From an uncultured Anaerolineae bacterium (GTDB lineage Bacteria; Chloroflexota; Anaerolineae; Anaerolineales; Villigracilaceae), in contig CAINXK010000332.1 in the NCBI GenBank assembly GCA_903854805.1, positions 1 to 33,374 on the forward strand: DNA of 33,374 nucleotides, read 5' to 3'. The notes under the pieces were generated by a model. It was not told where the DNA came from. It made no database searches and was given only the letters and a program-made list of their open reading frames with translations. This document shows, piece by piece, positions 1 to 8,770 of this stretch. Every line of letters starts with the position of its first letter. Position 1 is the first letter of the stretch. The translations under genes and the position numbers were made by a program.

Positions 1-7
1 ATAAATC

Positions 8-259
8 TCAGAGCAAAAATGGAAGAAAGCTGCCATCGAAAAGGCAGCTTTCTTCCATTTTCATTATTTGAGCAGAAAACACTGCTATTATCCTTTGCAG
101 TATCGAAATATAAACCAACCAGCAGCTTATAATCGCATGGAACAACACAAGCACTGCGTAACCGGTGATTTCAGCTGTTGCCAGTCGGCTACTTCTTTCA
201 CCTTGGACATACCAGCCGGCGCCCGTAACCAATTTATCGCAACTCAGCAACAAGATCAA
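8..259 (-). CDS. Possible small two-helix membrane protein or gene remnant
   Basis: This is a doubtful 83-residue frame with a TTG start. It contains two hydrophobic stretches, roughly residues 1-16 and 34-57, that could span a membrane, and I recognise no family. The frame opens just after an in-frame TAA, has no clear ribosome binding site, and runs through the perfect terminator hairpin at 16-61. That makes its last 20 or so residues unlikely to be functional. It could be the decayed tail of a membrane protein or simply chance. The rest of 260-318 shows nothing. Confidence 0.2.
   Translation of the reverse strand: MILLLSCDKLVTGAGWYVQGERSSRLATAEITGYAVLVLFHAIISCWLVYISILQRIIAVFSAQIMKMEESCLFDGSFLPFLL
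16..61. terminator. Strong bidirectional intrinsic terminator
   Basis: Two perfect 19-nt arms (16-34 and 43-61) surround an 8-nt loop. The stem begins with A-tract and ends with T-tract, so it can work as a rho-independent terminator on either strand. It lies downstream of the minus-strand operon that ends at 319, though about 260 bp further on. Confidence 0.8.
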
Positions 260-318
260 TCCGATACTAGCGCCTAAATATTAGATCATCACCAACAATA
301 TTCTCGCAAAAAACGATC

Positions 319-1341
319 CTACTTTTTTGGCAGCCACAACAGGTGGACAAGATTGCCTTCCGGGTCGGTAACATCCAGATAGCCGAATTTCGAATCGGAT
401 TTAATGGACACATCTTTCAAACTAATCCCTTTGGCTTGCAGATTGGTAGCCGCAGCTTCAAAGTTGCTGACGCGTATAGCAATATGCACCTGGGCATCCG
501 GACTTGCTTTGGGGAATTCGATTCGCCCAGCACCAGAACCGGAAACAAAAAATGCACCGCTGCTTTCCTTGCGCTGCAGGTCGAAGATCTGTTCATACCA
601 GGCACTCAACGCTTCAGGTGATGACCGATGGGCATACAATCCGATATGTTCCATACCGCCAAAAACCGAAACACCACGTGCAGATTGCACCCAGGCGGCA
701 CACTGCGCTGTTTTGGCAGCGATGCCGTCATAATCTTTGGCTTTAACCGCCTGGTTGGAAATAAGCTTGCTACCGAGGCCGACGACTGCCGCCCCGGCTT
801 TGATCCACTGATCGATGCTGGCTTCAGTGGCATCCACGCCGCCGGTGGGCAGCAGGCGATGCCAGGGGCAGGGCGCCATCACAGCGCTGATAAAACCGGG
901 TCCTCCAGCCGATTCGCCAGGAAATATCTTGCAGATTTCCGCACCTAACTCTTCCGCAGTGCTAATTTCATTTTCAGTGGAACAACCTGGCAGATACAGG
1001 ATCTTACGCCGGTTGCACAAACGGGAAATCTCCGGGTTGAGGCTCGGCCCAACAATAAAGTTTGCACCAGCGGCCATGTAAAGCGCCGCAGTCGGCGCAT
1101 CAATAATCGAGCCGATGCCTAAAATTACAGATGGATCCACTCTGGCGAAGTGCTTCACCAATCCGCTAAAGACCGGGTAAGCCATCTCTCCACGGTTGGT
1201 GAACTCGATACTGCGCGCACCACCGCGTACACAGGCACTGACCAGTTCGATGGCCTCATCCAAATCACCATGATAAAACAAGGGCAAAACACCGGTGTCA
1301 AGCAATGTATTGACCACATCCAAACGCATAAAACGAGCCAT
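319..1341 (-). CDS. KDPG/KHG aldolase fused to a C-terminal VOC (glyoxalase-fold) domain
   Basis: The N-terminal 210 or so residues are a class I 2-keto-3-deoxy-6-phosphogluconate aldolase, which splits KDPG into pyruvate and glyceraldehyde-3-phosphate in the cytoplasm. The IEFTNRG motif supplies the catalytic Glu46 and phosphate-binding Arg50, and Lys138 in EICKIFPG is the Schiff-base lysine. Residues about 230-338 form a separate vicinal-oxygen-chelate domain (EHIGLYAHR near 231, VHIAIRV near 285, DPEGNLVHLLW near 326). At 340 residues the protein is much longer than stand-alone Eda (about 210). It is the last gene of the uronate operon, 57 bp after the KDG kinase gene, and AAGGAAA precedes its ATG. 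The aldolase assignment is firm. The role of the VOC domain (metal-dependent isomerase, lyase or stabiliser) is unknown. Confidence 0.9.
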   Translation of the reverse strand: MARFMRLDVVNTLLDTGVLPLFYHGDLDEAIELVSACVRGGARSIEFTNRGEMAYPVFSGLVKHFARVDPSVILGIGSIIDAPTAALYMAAGANFIVGPSLNPEISRLCNRRKILYLPGCSTENEISTAEELGAEICKIFPGESAGGPGFISAVMAPCPWHRLLPTGGVDATEASIDQWIKAGAAVVGLGSKLISNQAVKAKDYDGIAAKTAQCAAWVQSARGVSVFGGMEHIGLYAHRSSPEALSAWYEQIFDLQRKESSGAFFVSGSGAGRIEFPKASPDAQVHIAIRVSNFEAAATNLQAKGISLKDVSIKSDSKFGYLDVTDPEGNLVHLLWLPKK

Positions 1342-1398
1342 AATTTTTCCTTATCAGGTTTAGAGTCGAAAAAAATATCAGTTTCTGACGATCCAAAT

Positions 1399-2457
1399 TT
1401 AGCGAGAAACGCGCCCCGATGCATCGCCAGCCATCAGGGTCTCAACTTCAGCCACACTGACTGAATTGAAATCGCCCATAATACTGTGCTTGAGACAGGC
1501 AGCAGCGGTGGCAAAATTAAGTGCCTTTTGCGGATCTGCCGGGTATTTGCGCAACCCGTAAATCAAGCCGCCCATAAATGAGTCACCTCCACCAACGCGA
1601 TCAATGATCGGAATGATGTCATAGGTTGGCCCGGAGAAAAATTCACCGTTGCGCCATCCCAGGCCAGGATCAGGATTATTCCACAAAACACCAGACCAGG
1701 TGTTATGACTGGCTGAAAGCGAGCCTCGCAGGGTGATTGAGATGGTCTTTAGTGCAGTAAAGCGCTCCGCCAGTTTTTCGCAAACGTAAAGATAATGGCT
1801 GGCGTCAACCTTGCCAGACGTAACGTCACTTTCCGGCGCCTTGATACCAAAGACTTTTTCGGCATCTTCCTCATTTCCCAGAACAACGTCACACATGCCC
1901 ACCAGGTCGCTCATCACTTCTCCGGCAGTTTTCCCCCACTTCCAAAGTTTCGCCCGATAATTCAAATCAGTTGAAATTGTTAGGCCCATCTCGCGGGCAG
2001 TGGCAATCGCTTCACGACAAACTTCGGCGGCGTTTAGCGAAACCGAGGGGGTAATACCCGTCCAGTGAAACCAGTCAGCACCAGCAAAGACGGCTTTCCA
2101 GTCAATGCTACCCGGTTGGATGCTGGCAAAGCTTGAATTTGCACGGTCATAGATCACCTTGCTGGCACGCTGGGCGGCCCCGTTCTCCAGAAAATAGATC
2201 CCCATGCGCTCGCCGCCCCGGGCGATCAAACTAGTTCCGACGCCCAACCCCCGTAAAGTATTGATGCATGCATCGCCCAGCTCATTGCTGGGCAAGCGAC
2301 TGACAAAATCCACTTCTTCGCCATAGTTGGCAAGCGAGACAGCCACATTAGCCTCGCCTCCACCGAAAGTGGTTTCAAGGGAGCGCGCCTGCGTGAAGCG
2401 CTGGAAGCCTGGCGGGGCAAGGCGTAACATGATTTCTCCAAAAGTAACGACTTTCAT
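1399..2457 (-). CDS. kdgK: 2-keto-3-deoxygluconate kinase (PfkB family)
   Basis: Phosphorylates KDG to KDPG with ATP, the step just before the aldolase encoded next in the operon. The PfkB fold is clear: FGGGEANVA near residue 31, the sugar-acid kinase motif DLNYRAKLW (164-172), and the anion-hole/catalytic motif DRVGGGDSF with Asp292 as the catalytic base. Length (352) is slightly above the usual 310-340. GGAGGG precedes the ATG with good spacing. A 174-bp gap separates it from the aldehyde dehydrogenase gene upstream and contains only weak inverted repeats. Substrate is assigned mainly from the neighbours; other PfkB sugar-acid kinases look similar. Confidence 0.88.
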   Translation of the reverse strand: MKVVTFGEIMLRLAPPGFQRFTQARSLETTFGGGEANVAVSLANYGEEVDFVSRLPSNELGDACINTLRGLGVGTSLIARGGERMGIYFLENGAAQRASKVIYDRANSSFASIQPGSIDWKAVFAGADWFHWTGITPSVSLNAAEVCREAIATAREMGLTISTDLNYRAKLWKWGKTAGEVMSDLVGMCDVVLGNEEDAEKVFGIKAPESDVTSGKVDASHYLYVCEKLAERFTALKTISITLRGSLSASHNTWSGVLWNNPDPGLGWRNGEFFSGPTYDIIPIIDRVGGGDSFMGGLIYGLRKYPADPQKALNFATAAACLKHSIMGDFNSVSVAEVETLMAGDASGRVSR

Positions 2458-2631
2458 TCAAACCCTCCGACTTTTTTTCAAACGAAATAAAAACTCACAA
2501 CTACAATATTTACAAGGCTCAGCAGCAGCAGTTGTTGCTACTGGGCTCAAGATAAGTTAAAACGTTGGCAATCATGACGTATTTCGTGCCCGCCAACGCT
2601 CCGACCAGATTTGCTAGAGAACAGCGAGCTC

Positions 2632-4089
2632 TCATCTGCACTTGAGATTAACCCAGACATTCTTCAGGCGGGTGTAGGCTAAAATCGCCTCAGGCCCGCC
2701 TTCGCGTCCAAGACCACTCTGCTTGACACCCCCGAACGGGACTTCAAACCCGAAGGCGGCGGAGCCGTTGATCGTTACATGCCCAACGTCCAGTCTCGAA
2801 ACTACCGAATGGGCAGTTACCAGATCACTCGTCCAAATCTCGGATGAAAGCCCGAAAGTGCTGTCGTTGGCCAGGGCAACAGCCTCATCCAGGCTGTCTA
2901 CTGGGATGACCGTAATAACTGGTCCAAAAATCTCTTCCCGGACGATCTGCATTCCGTTATGGCAGTCGGCGAAAACGGTTGGCGCAACGAAATAGCCCCT
3001 CTCGCCGAAACCTTCTGGCCGACCACCTCCAGCGATCAGCCTGGCGCCTTCATCGATACCTATGCGAATATACCTCATAACATTGTCGTAATGTTTTTTA
3101 GACACCAGCGGGCCAAGGTCGACCCCGGGCTGTGTAGCCGGACCGGGTTTCAAGTTGTGGACGCGCCGGGCCAAGCGCTCCAGGAAGGGTTCATAAAGAT
3201 CTCGCCGGACATACCAGCGCGCGCGTTGACCGCACGATTGCCCGGCATTCCATACCAATGCTCCCACCGCGCCGCCCACTGGGCCATCCAATTCTGTAGC
3301 ATCCCTGACGAAGACCAGCGATGCAGCTTTCCCACCGAGCTCCATCGAGACCACCGGCGTAATGTTGCGGGCAGCGGCCTGAAGAACGATACGCCCCGTT
3401 GCGACTGAACCTGTAAAAACGATACCACGCACCCGCGGGTTTTCGGTCAGAACCTTGCCCAGCACCGCACCCGACCCGGGGATTACATTCAGCACTCCCG
3501 CCGGAATTCCTTCTTCCTGGAACAGGCTGGCCAAAGCAAGACTGACAATGGAGATTTCTTCAGCCGGCTTGACCACACAGGTATTACCCGCTGCCAAAGC
3601 TGGCGCGATGCTGCGGCAAAATATGTCAAGGGGATAGTTCCAGGGCGCAATATGCACCGTCACCCCCAATGGCTCACGCAAGACATAGTCCATCTGTCCG
3701 GGCCCGAGATCAATCGTCATTCCGGTCAATTTATCGGCCCACCCACCAAAATATTCCAGATAGCGCGCGGCATCCTCTACTTCGGATGCCGCTTGATGAA
3801 GTGGTTTTCCATGCTCTTTGCTAAAGAGCGCAGAAAGCTCTGACGCATTCTTTCGAACAGCAGCAGCTACAGAAAAAAGGAAGCGGCCTCTCCGGGTCGG
3901 GCTCCACGTTGACCATTCACCCGAGAGTGCCTTTTCAGCCGCTTCCAGAGCCAGGTTAGCATCTGCGGGTGTACCCCAGCTCACTTCGGCAAAGACTTCC
4001 TCTGTGGCCGGGTTTATAACCGGAACCTTGGTACCGTCCGAACCTTCGCGCCAGACGCCATCAATAAAAAGTTGATATGAAGTATTCAT
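2632..4089 (-). CDS. NAD(P)-dependent aldehyde dehydrogenase
   Basis: A full-length (485 aa) ALDH-superfamily enzyme that oxidises an aldehyde to a carboxylate. The catalytic set is present: APWNYP with Asn151, VVSMELGGK with the general base Glu250, and NAGQSCGQRA with nucleophile Cys286. A GSVATG cofactor loop lies near 227. Within the uronate operon its substrate is not dictated by the core KduI-KduD-KdgK-Eda route, so it may oxidise a side-product or an aldehyde released from another oligosaccharide component. GGAGAA lies upstream of the ATG. Family certain, substrate unknown. Confidence 0.87.
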   Translation of the reverse strand: MNTSYQLFIDGVWREGSDGTKVPVINPATEEVFAEVSWGTPADANLALEAAEKALSGEWSTWSPTRRGRFLFSVAAAVRKNASELSALFSKEHGKPLHQAASEVEDAARYLEYFGGWADKLTGMTIDLGPGQMDYVLREPLGVTVHIAPWNYPLDIFCRSIAPALAAGNTCVVKPAEEISIVSLALASLFQEEGIPAGVLNVIPGSGAVLGKVLTENPRVRGIVFTGSVATGRIVLQAAARNITPVVSMELGGKAASLVFVRDATELDGPVGGAVGALVWNAGQSCGQRARWYVRRDLYEPFLERLARRVHNLKPGPATQPGVDLGPLVSKKHYDNVMRYIRIGIDEGARLIAGGGRPEGFGERGYFVAPTVFADCHNGMQIVREEIFGPVITVIPVDSLDEAVALANDSTFGLSSEIWTSDLVTAHSVVSRLDVGHVTINGSAAFGFEVPFGGVKQSGLGREGGPEAILAYTRLKNVWVNLKCR

Positions 4090-4130
4090 AGAATAATTTT
4101 CTCCAATCGAAAAAGCGACCTAATGCTAAG

Positions 4131-4895
4131 TTAGCGCGTTAGCCAACCACCGTCTACCGGCACAATTGCGCCGTTCATGTAATCGGAGGCGGCAGAAGCG
4201 AGGAAAACAACCGTGCCCATCAGGTCAGCCGGTTCTCCCCAACGTCCTGATGGAATACGGTCGAGGATCGACGAGGCGCGTTCTGCATCGGCACGCAGAA
4301 CAGCGGTATTGTCTGTGGCCATGTAACCCGGCGCAATGGCATTGATATTGAGGCCGCTGGCAGCCAATTCATTCGCCATCAGGCGCGTGAGACCCGCCAC
4401 GCCGCTTTTCGAAGCGGTGTACGATGGCACACGAATGCCACCCTGGAAAGATAGCATCGAGGCGATGTTGATAATTTTACCGTTGCCTCGTTCCACCATC
4501 ACTCGCCCGGCAGCCTGTGAGAGCAGAAAGACCGACTTCAAGTTGATCTGCATCACATCGTCCCAGTCTTTCTCGCTGAATTCCAACAACGGGGCGCGGC
4601 GAATGATTCCAGCGTTATTGATGAGAATATCCAGGCTGCCTAAACCAGCCAGGACCTGGTCAACCACTTTAGTCATGTCCTCGGCGTGCGCTTCGAGCAA
4701 ATTGGCACTGATCGGCAGAAAACGTCGCCCGAGAGCTTGCACGCAAGCGGATGTTTCGTCCAAAGAGAGAACATCCAGCCCTGCCACGTCAGATCCGGCT
4801 TCAGCCAGTGCAATTGCCATCGCCTGACCTAAACCGCGCCCCGCTCCAGTAACCAGGGCAACTTTATTATCAAGTTTGAAGAGATCGAGAATCAT
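4131..4895 (-). CDS. kduD: KduD-type SDR oxidoreductase (2-deoxy-D-gluconate 3-dehydrogenase / DKII reductase)
   Basis: A 254-residue classical short-chain dehydrogenase. It shows the TGAGRGLG cofactor motif (16-23), NNAG (93-96) and the catalytic triad Ser146, Tyr159, Lys163 (YTASK). The C-terminus with PVDGGWLTR is typical of KduD, which interconverts 2,5-diketo-3-deoxygluconate and 2-keto-3-deoxygluconate with NAD(P)H. It sits between the isomerase and the later kinase and aldolase genes, exactly where the pathway requires it. AAAGGA precedes the ATG. The general SDR call is certain; the KduD role is strongly supported by context. Confidence 0.85.
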   Translation of the reverse strand: MILDLFKLDNKVALVTGAGRGLGQAMAIALAEAGSDVAGLDVLSLDETSACVQALGRRFLPISANLLEAHAEDMTKVVDQVLAGLGSLDILINNAGIIRRAPLLEFSEKDWDDVMQINLKSVFLLSQAAGRVMVERGNGKIINIASMLSFQGGIRVPSYTASKSGVAGLTRLMANELAASGLNINAIAPGYMATDNTAVLRADAERASSILDRIPSGRWGEPADLMGTVVFLASAASDYMNGAIVPVDGGWLTR

Positions 4896-4950
4896 GATTA
4901 GTCCTTTCCCATGCAGTAATCGACGCCACCTGACACGACAACCATGCCAA

Positions 4951-5811
4951 TTAATGTCCCAATTCCTTTAAGATGGGAATCGTTTTTGTCACCCAACCCA
5001 GCGTAGGATCATCTACCGTGGCCTGCACACGCTGGTTGCCCGCTAGGAACCACAAGTAATAAGTGGTATAACCGGGAGCGCTGACGACAGTATGGTAGCC
5101 GCGCGGCAGCATATGGATACTATTATCGCGCAGAGTAAAGTTTTCATCTTCACCCTCTTCATTGTAATAATGGCAGATACCGAAACCATCGCCGGGATTA
5201 ACCTTGAAGTAGTACATTTCTTCATGGTAAGCCTGTCGTGGCAGATCATCCACCTGATGCTTATGGGGCGGATAGGTACTCCAATTTCCACTGGGGGTAA
5301 AGGTCTCGCCAACGATCAGCCTGTGGGCAGGCAGGTCTGGCTGGGCTGCCAGAGTCAGAATTTGGTGAAAGTAGCGTTTGAAATTAGCTGCACCCCAAAC
5401 GCCGTTGACCACCTGCGAGGGGGCAATCACATATGGCTGAATCTTGGCCTTGTCGCGAGCTTCCTCGTCAGAATCGGCCGAAGGGGCCAATAAAATCGGG
5501 GCACTTGGCAGAGCGATCTCCACCGCACCTTCGGCCTGAATGCTGTAATCGGCATTAGCCGGAATGTACACAGAGTGGGGTTTGCCGTTAAAAACATTCG
5601 GGCGCCCGCCAACTTTCTCAAAGCTTGTGCCATTGATGATAAAAGTAGCTTTGCCGCCCAAAATCACCGCCAGGATTTCGCGCCCACCACTATTGGCGCT
5701 GAATTTTTCTCCGGCGGCCAGCTTCAGTAAATTGAAATCAAGCAGTTGGCAGGGATTGATTGGTAATTGATTGATGCCAGAATTAGAGCTAAGCAATGAA
5801 TGATATTTCAT
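4951..5811 (-). CDS. KduI/IolB-family uronate isomerase, IolB-like in sequence
   Basis: A cytoplasmic bicupin of the KduI/IolB family (286 aa). The C-terminal cupin holds the metal ligands in PPHKHQ (His183, His185), HEEMYY (Glu197 or Glu198) and RGYH (His240). The wording of these motifs, and the stretch TYYLWFLAG, resembles 5-deoxyglucuronate isomerase IolB more than E. coli KduI. Genomic position argues for the KduI role: turning 4-deoxy-5-hexosulose uronate, the product released by GH88/GH105, into the KduD substrate. No inositol genes are in view. AGGAG lies 7 nt before the ATG. Family call firm, precise substrate inferred. Confidence 0.83.
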   Translation of the reverse strand: MKYHSLLSSNSGINQLPINPCQLLDFNLLKLAAGEKFSANSGGREILAVILGGKATFIINGTSFEKVGGRPNVFNGKPHSVYIPANADYSIQAEGAVEIALPSAPILLAPSADSDEEARDKAKIQPYVIAPSQVVNGVWGAANFKRYFHQILTLAAQPDLPAHRLIVGETFTPSGNWSTYPPHKHQVDDLPRQAYHEEMYYFKVNPGDGFGICHYYNEEGEDENFTLRDNSIHMLPRGYHTVVSAPGYTTYYLWFLAGNQRVQATVDDPTLGWVTKTIPILKELGH

Positions 5812-5836
5812 AAGGTGCTCCTAAAAGACAGTTGAA

Positions 5837-6967
5837 TTAGAGATTCAGCGCAGGTTTTGAAAGGCGCATAAGAGCTTCGACGAAATAATAATCGCCGTAG
5901 ATCAGGCCATGATCCATCAGATTATGAGGTTTGGAACGTGTGCCATGCAGCAGCAGGCTGGCTTCGCCTGTGTATCGGCTGGTGTAGTTTTTCCAAAGTG
6001 ATTCCAGGATGCTAATGGCCCGGTTTTGCCAGATACTTGCCAGGTTAGGATCATTCTCGATGGATGCCAGAGAGAGCAAGCTCGAGGCCAACACAGAGGC
6101 CGCTGAACTATCGCGCACATCGTTGGGAATTAGCGGGCTGTCAAAATCCCAAAAAGGGACCAAATCGGTGGGCAACCGCGGCCAAAGATAGACCATCAGG
6201 CGGCGGCCGGCAGTTAGAAAAGCTGGATCACCGGTGGCACGGTAGCAATCGGCAAAGCCATACACACCCCAGGCTTGGCCGCGGCTCCAACAGGAACTGG
6301 CGCTCATCCCCTGGTGTGTATCTTGCTTTATGAACTCACCCGTTTCGGGGTTAAAGTCACAAACGTGGGAGGTACTGCCATCCGGTCGAACGTGATAGGT
6401 CAGGACGGTACGAGCATGTCCAGCGGCAATTTCAGCATAGTGCGGGTTGCCGGTTTCTTTGGATGCCCAAAAAAGCAGATCGAGGTTCATCATCGTATCC
6501 ATGATTGTGCGGCCGCGCAGTTCTGGCGAAGCTTCAAGCGCACCCCAGGCCTGAATGAACTGACCACGAGGATTAAATCGGCGGCTTAGGATCGCGGCAG
6601 CTTGCAAGGCTGGGGATTTGAGGCCCTCGTCTCCGGTCAGTTTACTGCCAAGCACGAATCCCAACTCAAACAGAAAACCAAGATCGTGATCGGCCTGATC
6701 ATTCAGTTGAGGCAGCAGGCGCCCAGCCCAAGCACGGGCGGCGGCTTCCAGGGATGGATCACCACTTGCCGCATGGGTCAGCCAGAGCAATCCCACCCAA
6801 TGCCCACCCACCCACCAGCCATGCTGATCAGGATCGATCTGCACCCAACGCCCACCTTCGGTCCGCTCAGGAAAGCTGGCAAGGCTGGATAGATTGATAC
6901 GCGTTTTATTGATGCAGAACTCCAGGGCAGCATCGAGCCAGGATGGAGGTGTGATTAAATTGATCAT
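5837..6967 (-). CDS. GH88 unsaturated glucuronyl hydrolase
   Basis: A cytoplasmic glycoside hydrolase (376 aa, no signal peptide) that removes the 4,5-unsaturated uronic acid left at the non-reducing end by polysaccharide lyases, acting through hydration of the double bond. The two Asp residues characterised in Bacillus UGL are matched by Asp95 in DHDLGF and Asp157 in IMDTMMNLDLLFW. Aromatic-rich stretches WWVGGHWVG and SCWSRGQAWGVYG are typical of the alpha6/alpha6 barrel. Its start overlaps the GH105 stop by 4 bp (ATGA), indicating translational coupling. Likely substrates are glycosaminoglycan- or pectin-derived oligosaccharides. Confidence 0.9.
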   Translation of the reverse strand: MINLITPPSWLDAALEFCINKTRINLSSLASFPERTEGGRWVQIDPDQHGWWVGGHWVGLLWLTHAASGDPSLEAAARAWAGRLLPQLNDQADHDLGFLFELGFVLGSKLTGDEGLKSPALQAAAILSRRFNPRGQFIQAWGALEASPELRGRTIMDTMMNLDLLFWASKETGNPHYAEIAAGHARTVLTYHVRPDGSTSHVCDFNPETGEFIKQDTHQGMSASSCWSRGQAWGVYGFADCYRATGDPAFLTAGRRLMVYLWPRLPTDLVPFWDFDSPLIPNDVRDSSAASVLASSLLSLASIENDPNLASIWQNRAISILESLWKNYTSRYTGEASLLLHGTRSKPHNLMDHGLIYGDYYFVEALMRLSKPALNL

Positions 6968-7920
6968 AGGGTTTCTTTCCAGGCTGCTTCCATCAATAAG
7001 AAAAAAGCTTGTCCTTCAGGAGCTGTACCAGCTCGGTCAAATCTGGGCGCTGCGCATACTCCTTGTACATAACCAGAGTTGTCCACTTTTTGGCAAACCG
7101 CTTTACGCATCTTGTCTGCATATTCCTTGTAATTCGGGGGTAACCAGCCGCCAACAATGCCACGATAGATTGAATATGCCAGCATTTGAGATAAATTGGT
7201 TTCTATAAAAGTTTCTGGTTGATCAACTACATCATGGAAAAGTCCATCATCTCGTAAATGAACCAGGCAGCCATCGATAACTTCTCTGACATGCGTTTCA
7301 AGAAGTTGTCTGGCATGCGGCACAGCCCGCGAATCCTGCAAAGTTCGGATTACTCGGGTAATCCCTGCCGCAACCCAACCATTTCCCACGCCCCAATGTA
7401 CCGAGCGGGTTAATGCATTACGTTCTTCGTTCCAAATATGCGCGTACAACCTGACCCTTGAATTCCAAAGGCGTCTTTTAATACCGTCGATTTGCAGGAT
7501 TGCGTCTTCCACCTGCCCAACAGCCGCTAAAAATGGAGCAGCCATATACAAGGAATCCACCCAAACTTCTCTAGCATCAGTAACATGGAAAAGTGTTCCA
7601 TCTTCTGCGCGCGGAGCGCTCTTCATTAGATAATTCAGCATTGCGTCCAGCCCAGCTTGCAGAACCGGGTCTTTTGTAACCCTTACCGCAACCAGCAGGG
7701 CTTCTCCGTTTGCCGCCGGATCAGTGACACCTTCAGTATCGCGCAAGCAAGCCAGCCGGCCGTCAGCACTTTGGCGCTGCACAGCTTCCCGCGCAAGCAT
7801 GATCGCCATGTTAGTTTCGCCCAATTCCAGGAAAGCCTGCGCTGCCACCCCTTGCTCCCATGAATATCTTTGCATGCTTAGCAAGACCTGGCTGACTTGT
7901 TTGAGAATTTGTTTATCCAT
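6964..7920 (-). CDS. GH105 unsaturated rhamnogalacturonyl hydrolase-like protein
   Basis: A second cytoplasmic unsaturated glycuronyl hydrolase (318 aa). WVDSLYMAAPF carries Asp122, corresponding to the catalytic Asp of YteR-type GH105 enzymes, and HWGVGNGWVAAG and the C-terminal PEGQAFFLLMEAAW are family-typical. The frame is open to a GTG at 7956, but the ATG at 7920 is preferred because it falls 4 nt after the permease stop and gives a normal N-terminus. It is followed by GH88 in a 4-bp overlap. Two hydrolases of different families imply mixed substrates, for example both hexuronate-amine and uronate-rhamnose linkages. Confidence 0.85.
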   Translation of the reverse strand: MDKQILKQVSQVLLSMQRYSWEQGVAAQAFLELGETNMAIMLAREAVQRQSADGRLACLRDTEGVTDPAANGEALLVAVRVTKDPVLQAGLDAMLNYLMKSAPRAEDGTLFHVTDAREVWVDSLYMAAPFLAAVGQVEDAILQIDGIKRRLWNSRVRLYAHIWNEERNALTRSVHWGVGNGWVAAGITRVIRTLQDSRAVPHARQLLETHVREVIDGCLVHLRDDGLFHDVVDQPETFIETNLSQMLAYSIYRGIVGGWLPPNYKEYADKMRKAVCQKVDNSGYVQGVCAAPRFDRAGTAPEGQAFFLLMEAAWKETL

Positions 7921-7924
7921 GGGT

Positions 7925-8770
7925 TTATTCTTTAACAGCGCCCATGGCGATCCCACTTACAATGTAACGTGAAAAAACAGCATATAAGATAATAATTGGC
8001 ACAACTGTTATGGCTAGCCCAAGGTAGATTGCACCATACTCGGTTCGATACACATCTCCGCGCAAGGTTTGTATCAGCATTGGCAGGGTATATTTATCTT
8101 TGGACGAAATCATAATAAAGGGGGTGAAAAAGTTATTCCAGGACCCTACAAATGCAAAAATACCCATTGTGGCCGCCCCCGGTACGGCGATAGGCATCAT
8201 GATGGAGTGAAATATGCCCAGTTCAGTTGCGCCATCAATCCTACCGGCATCGATCAAATCCCAGACAACTATTGATTCGAGGTACTGTTTTGCAAAGAAA
8301 ACAGTACCTGCGCTGGCGATCTGCGGAAGTATTAATGCAGCATAATTATCGGTTAACCCCAGCTTTGACATATACTGGTAAAAGCCAATAATGGAAAGCT
8401 GCATGGGGATCATGACCAGGACGACAATAAAGTTGGAGAATTGTTTTTTTCCGGGAAAGTTATAAACGACCAGACCGTAGGCTGTCAATAATCCGAAGTA
8501 GACCGAGACAATTACCGAAGCGCTGGCGAGAAACAGGCTATTCACAAAGCCGCGCGGCAGGTCCAATCCTCTGCCACCCAAAAAGCTGTAGTTTTCGAGC
8601 ATGTGGGTGCTTGGCAATAAGCTGATACCCTGTTGGATTTCGGTTGTGGAGCGAGTTGCGTTCACAACCAAGAGCCAGATCGGAACCAGGACGATCAGCA
8701 ATAAAGTGAAAAGCAATACATAGGAAAAAAAACGTAACAGAGTTGTACCCAACTTATAGTTGTTGATCAT
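7925..8770 (-). CDS. ABC sugar transporter permease, MalG type
   Basis: Inner-membrane permease (281 aa, about six transmembrane helices) of the carbohydrate uptake family CUT1. The first helix is near 8-32, and the cytoplasmic EAA loop is recognisable as DAGRIDGATELGIF followed by MMPIAVPG. Its ATG overlaps the stop of the partner permease by 4 bp. It should import oligosaccharides captured by the lipoprotein at 9834-11303. No CUT1 ATPase is encoded nearby, so a shared MsmK/UgpC-like ATPase elsewhere is expected. Confidence 0.9.
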   Translation of the reverse strand: MINNYKLGTTLLRFFSYVLLFTLLLIVLVPIWLLVVNATRSTTEIQQGISLLPSTHMLENYSFLGGRGLDLPRGFVNSLFLASASVIVSVYFGLLTAYGLVVYNFPGKKQFSNFIVVLVMIPMQLSIIGFYQYMSKLGLTDNYAALILPQIASAGTVFFAKQYLESIVVWDLIDAGRIDGATELGIFHSIMMPIAVPGAATMGIFAFVGSWNNFFTPFIMISSKDKYTLPMLIQTLRGDVYRTEYGAIYLGLAITVVPIIILYAVFSRYIVSGIAMGAVKE

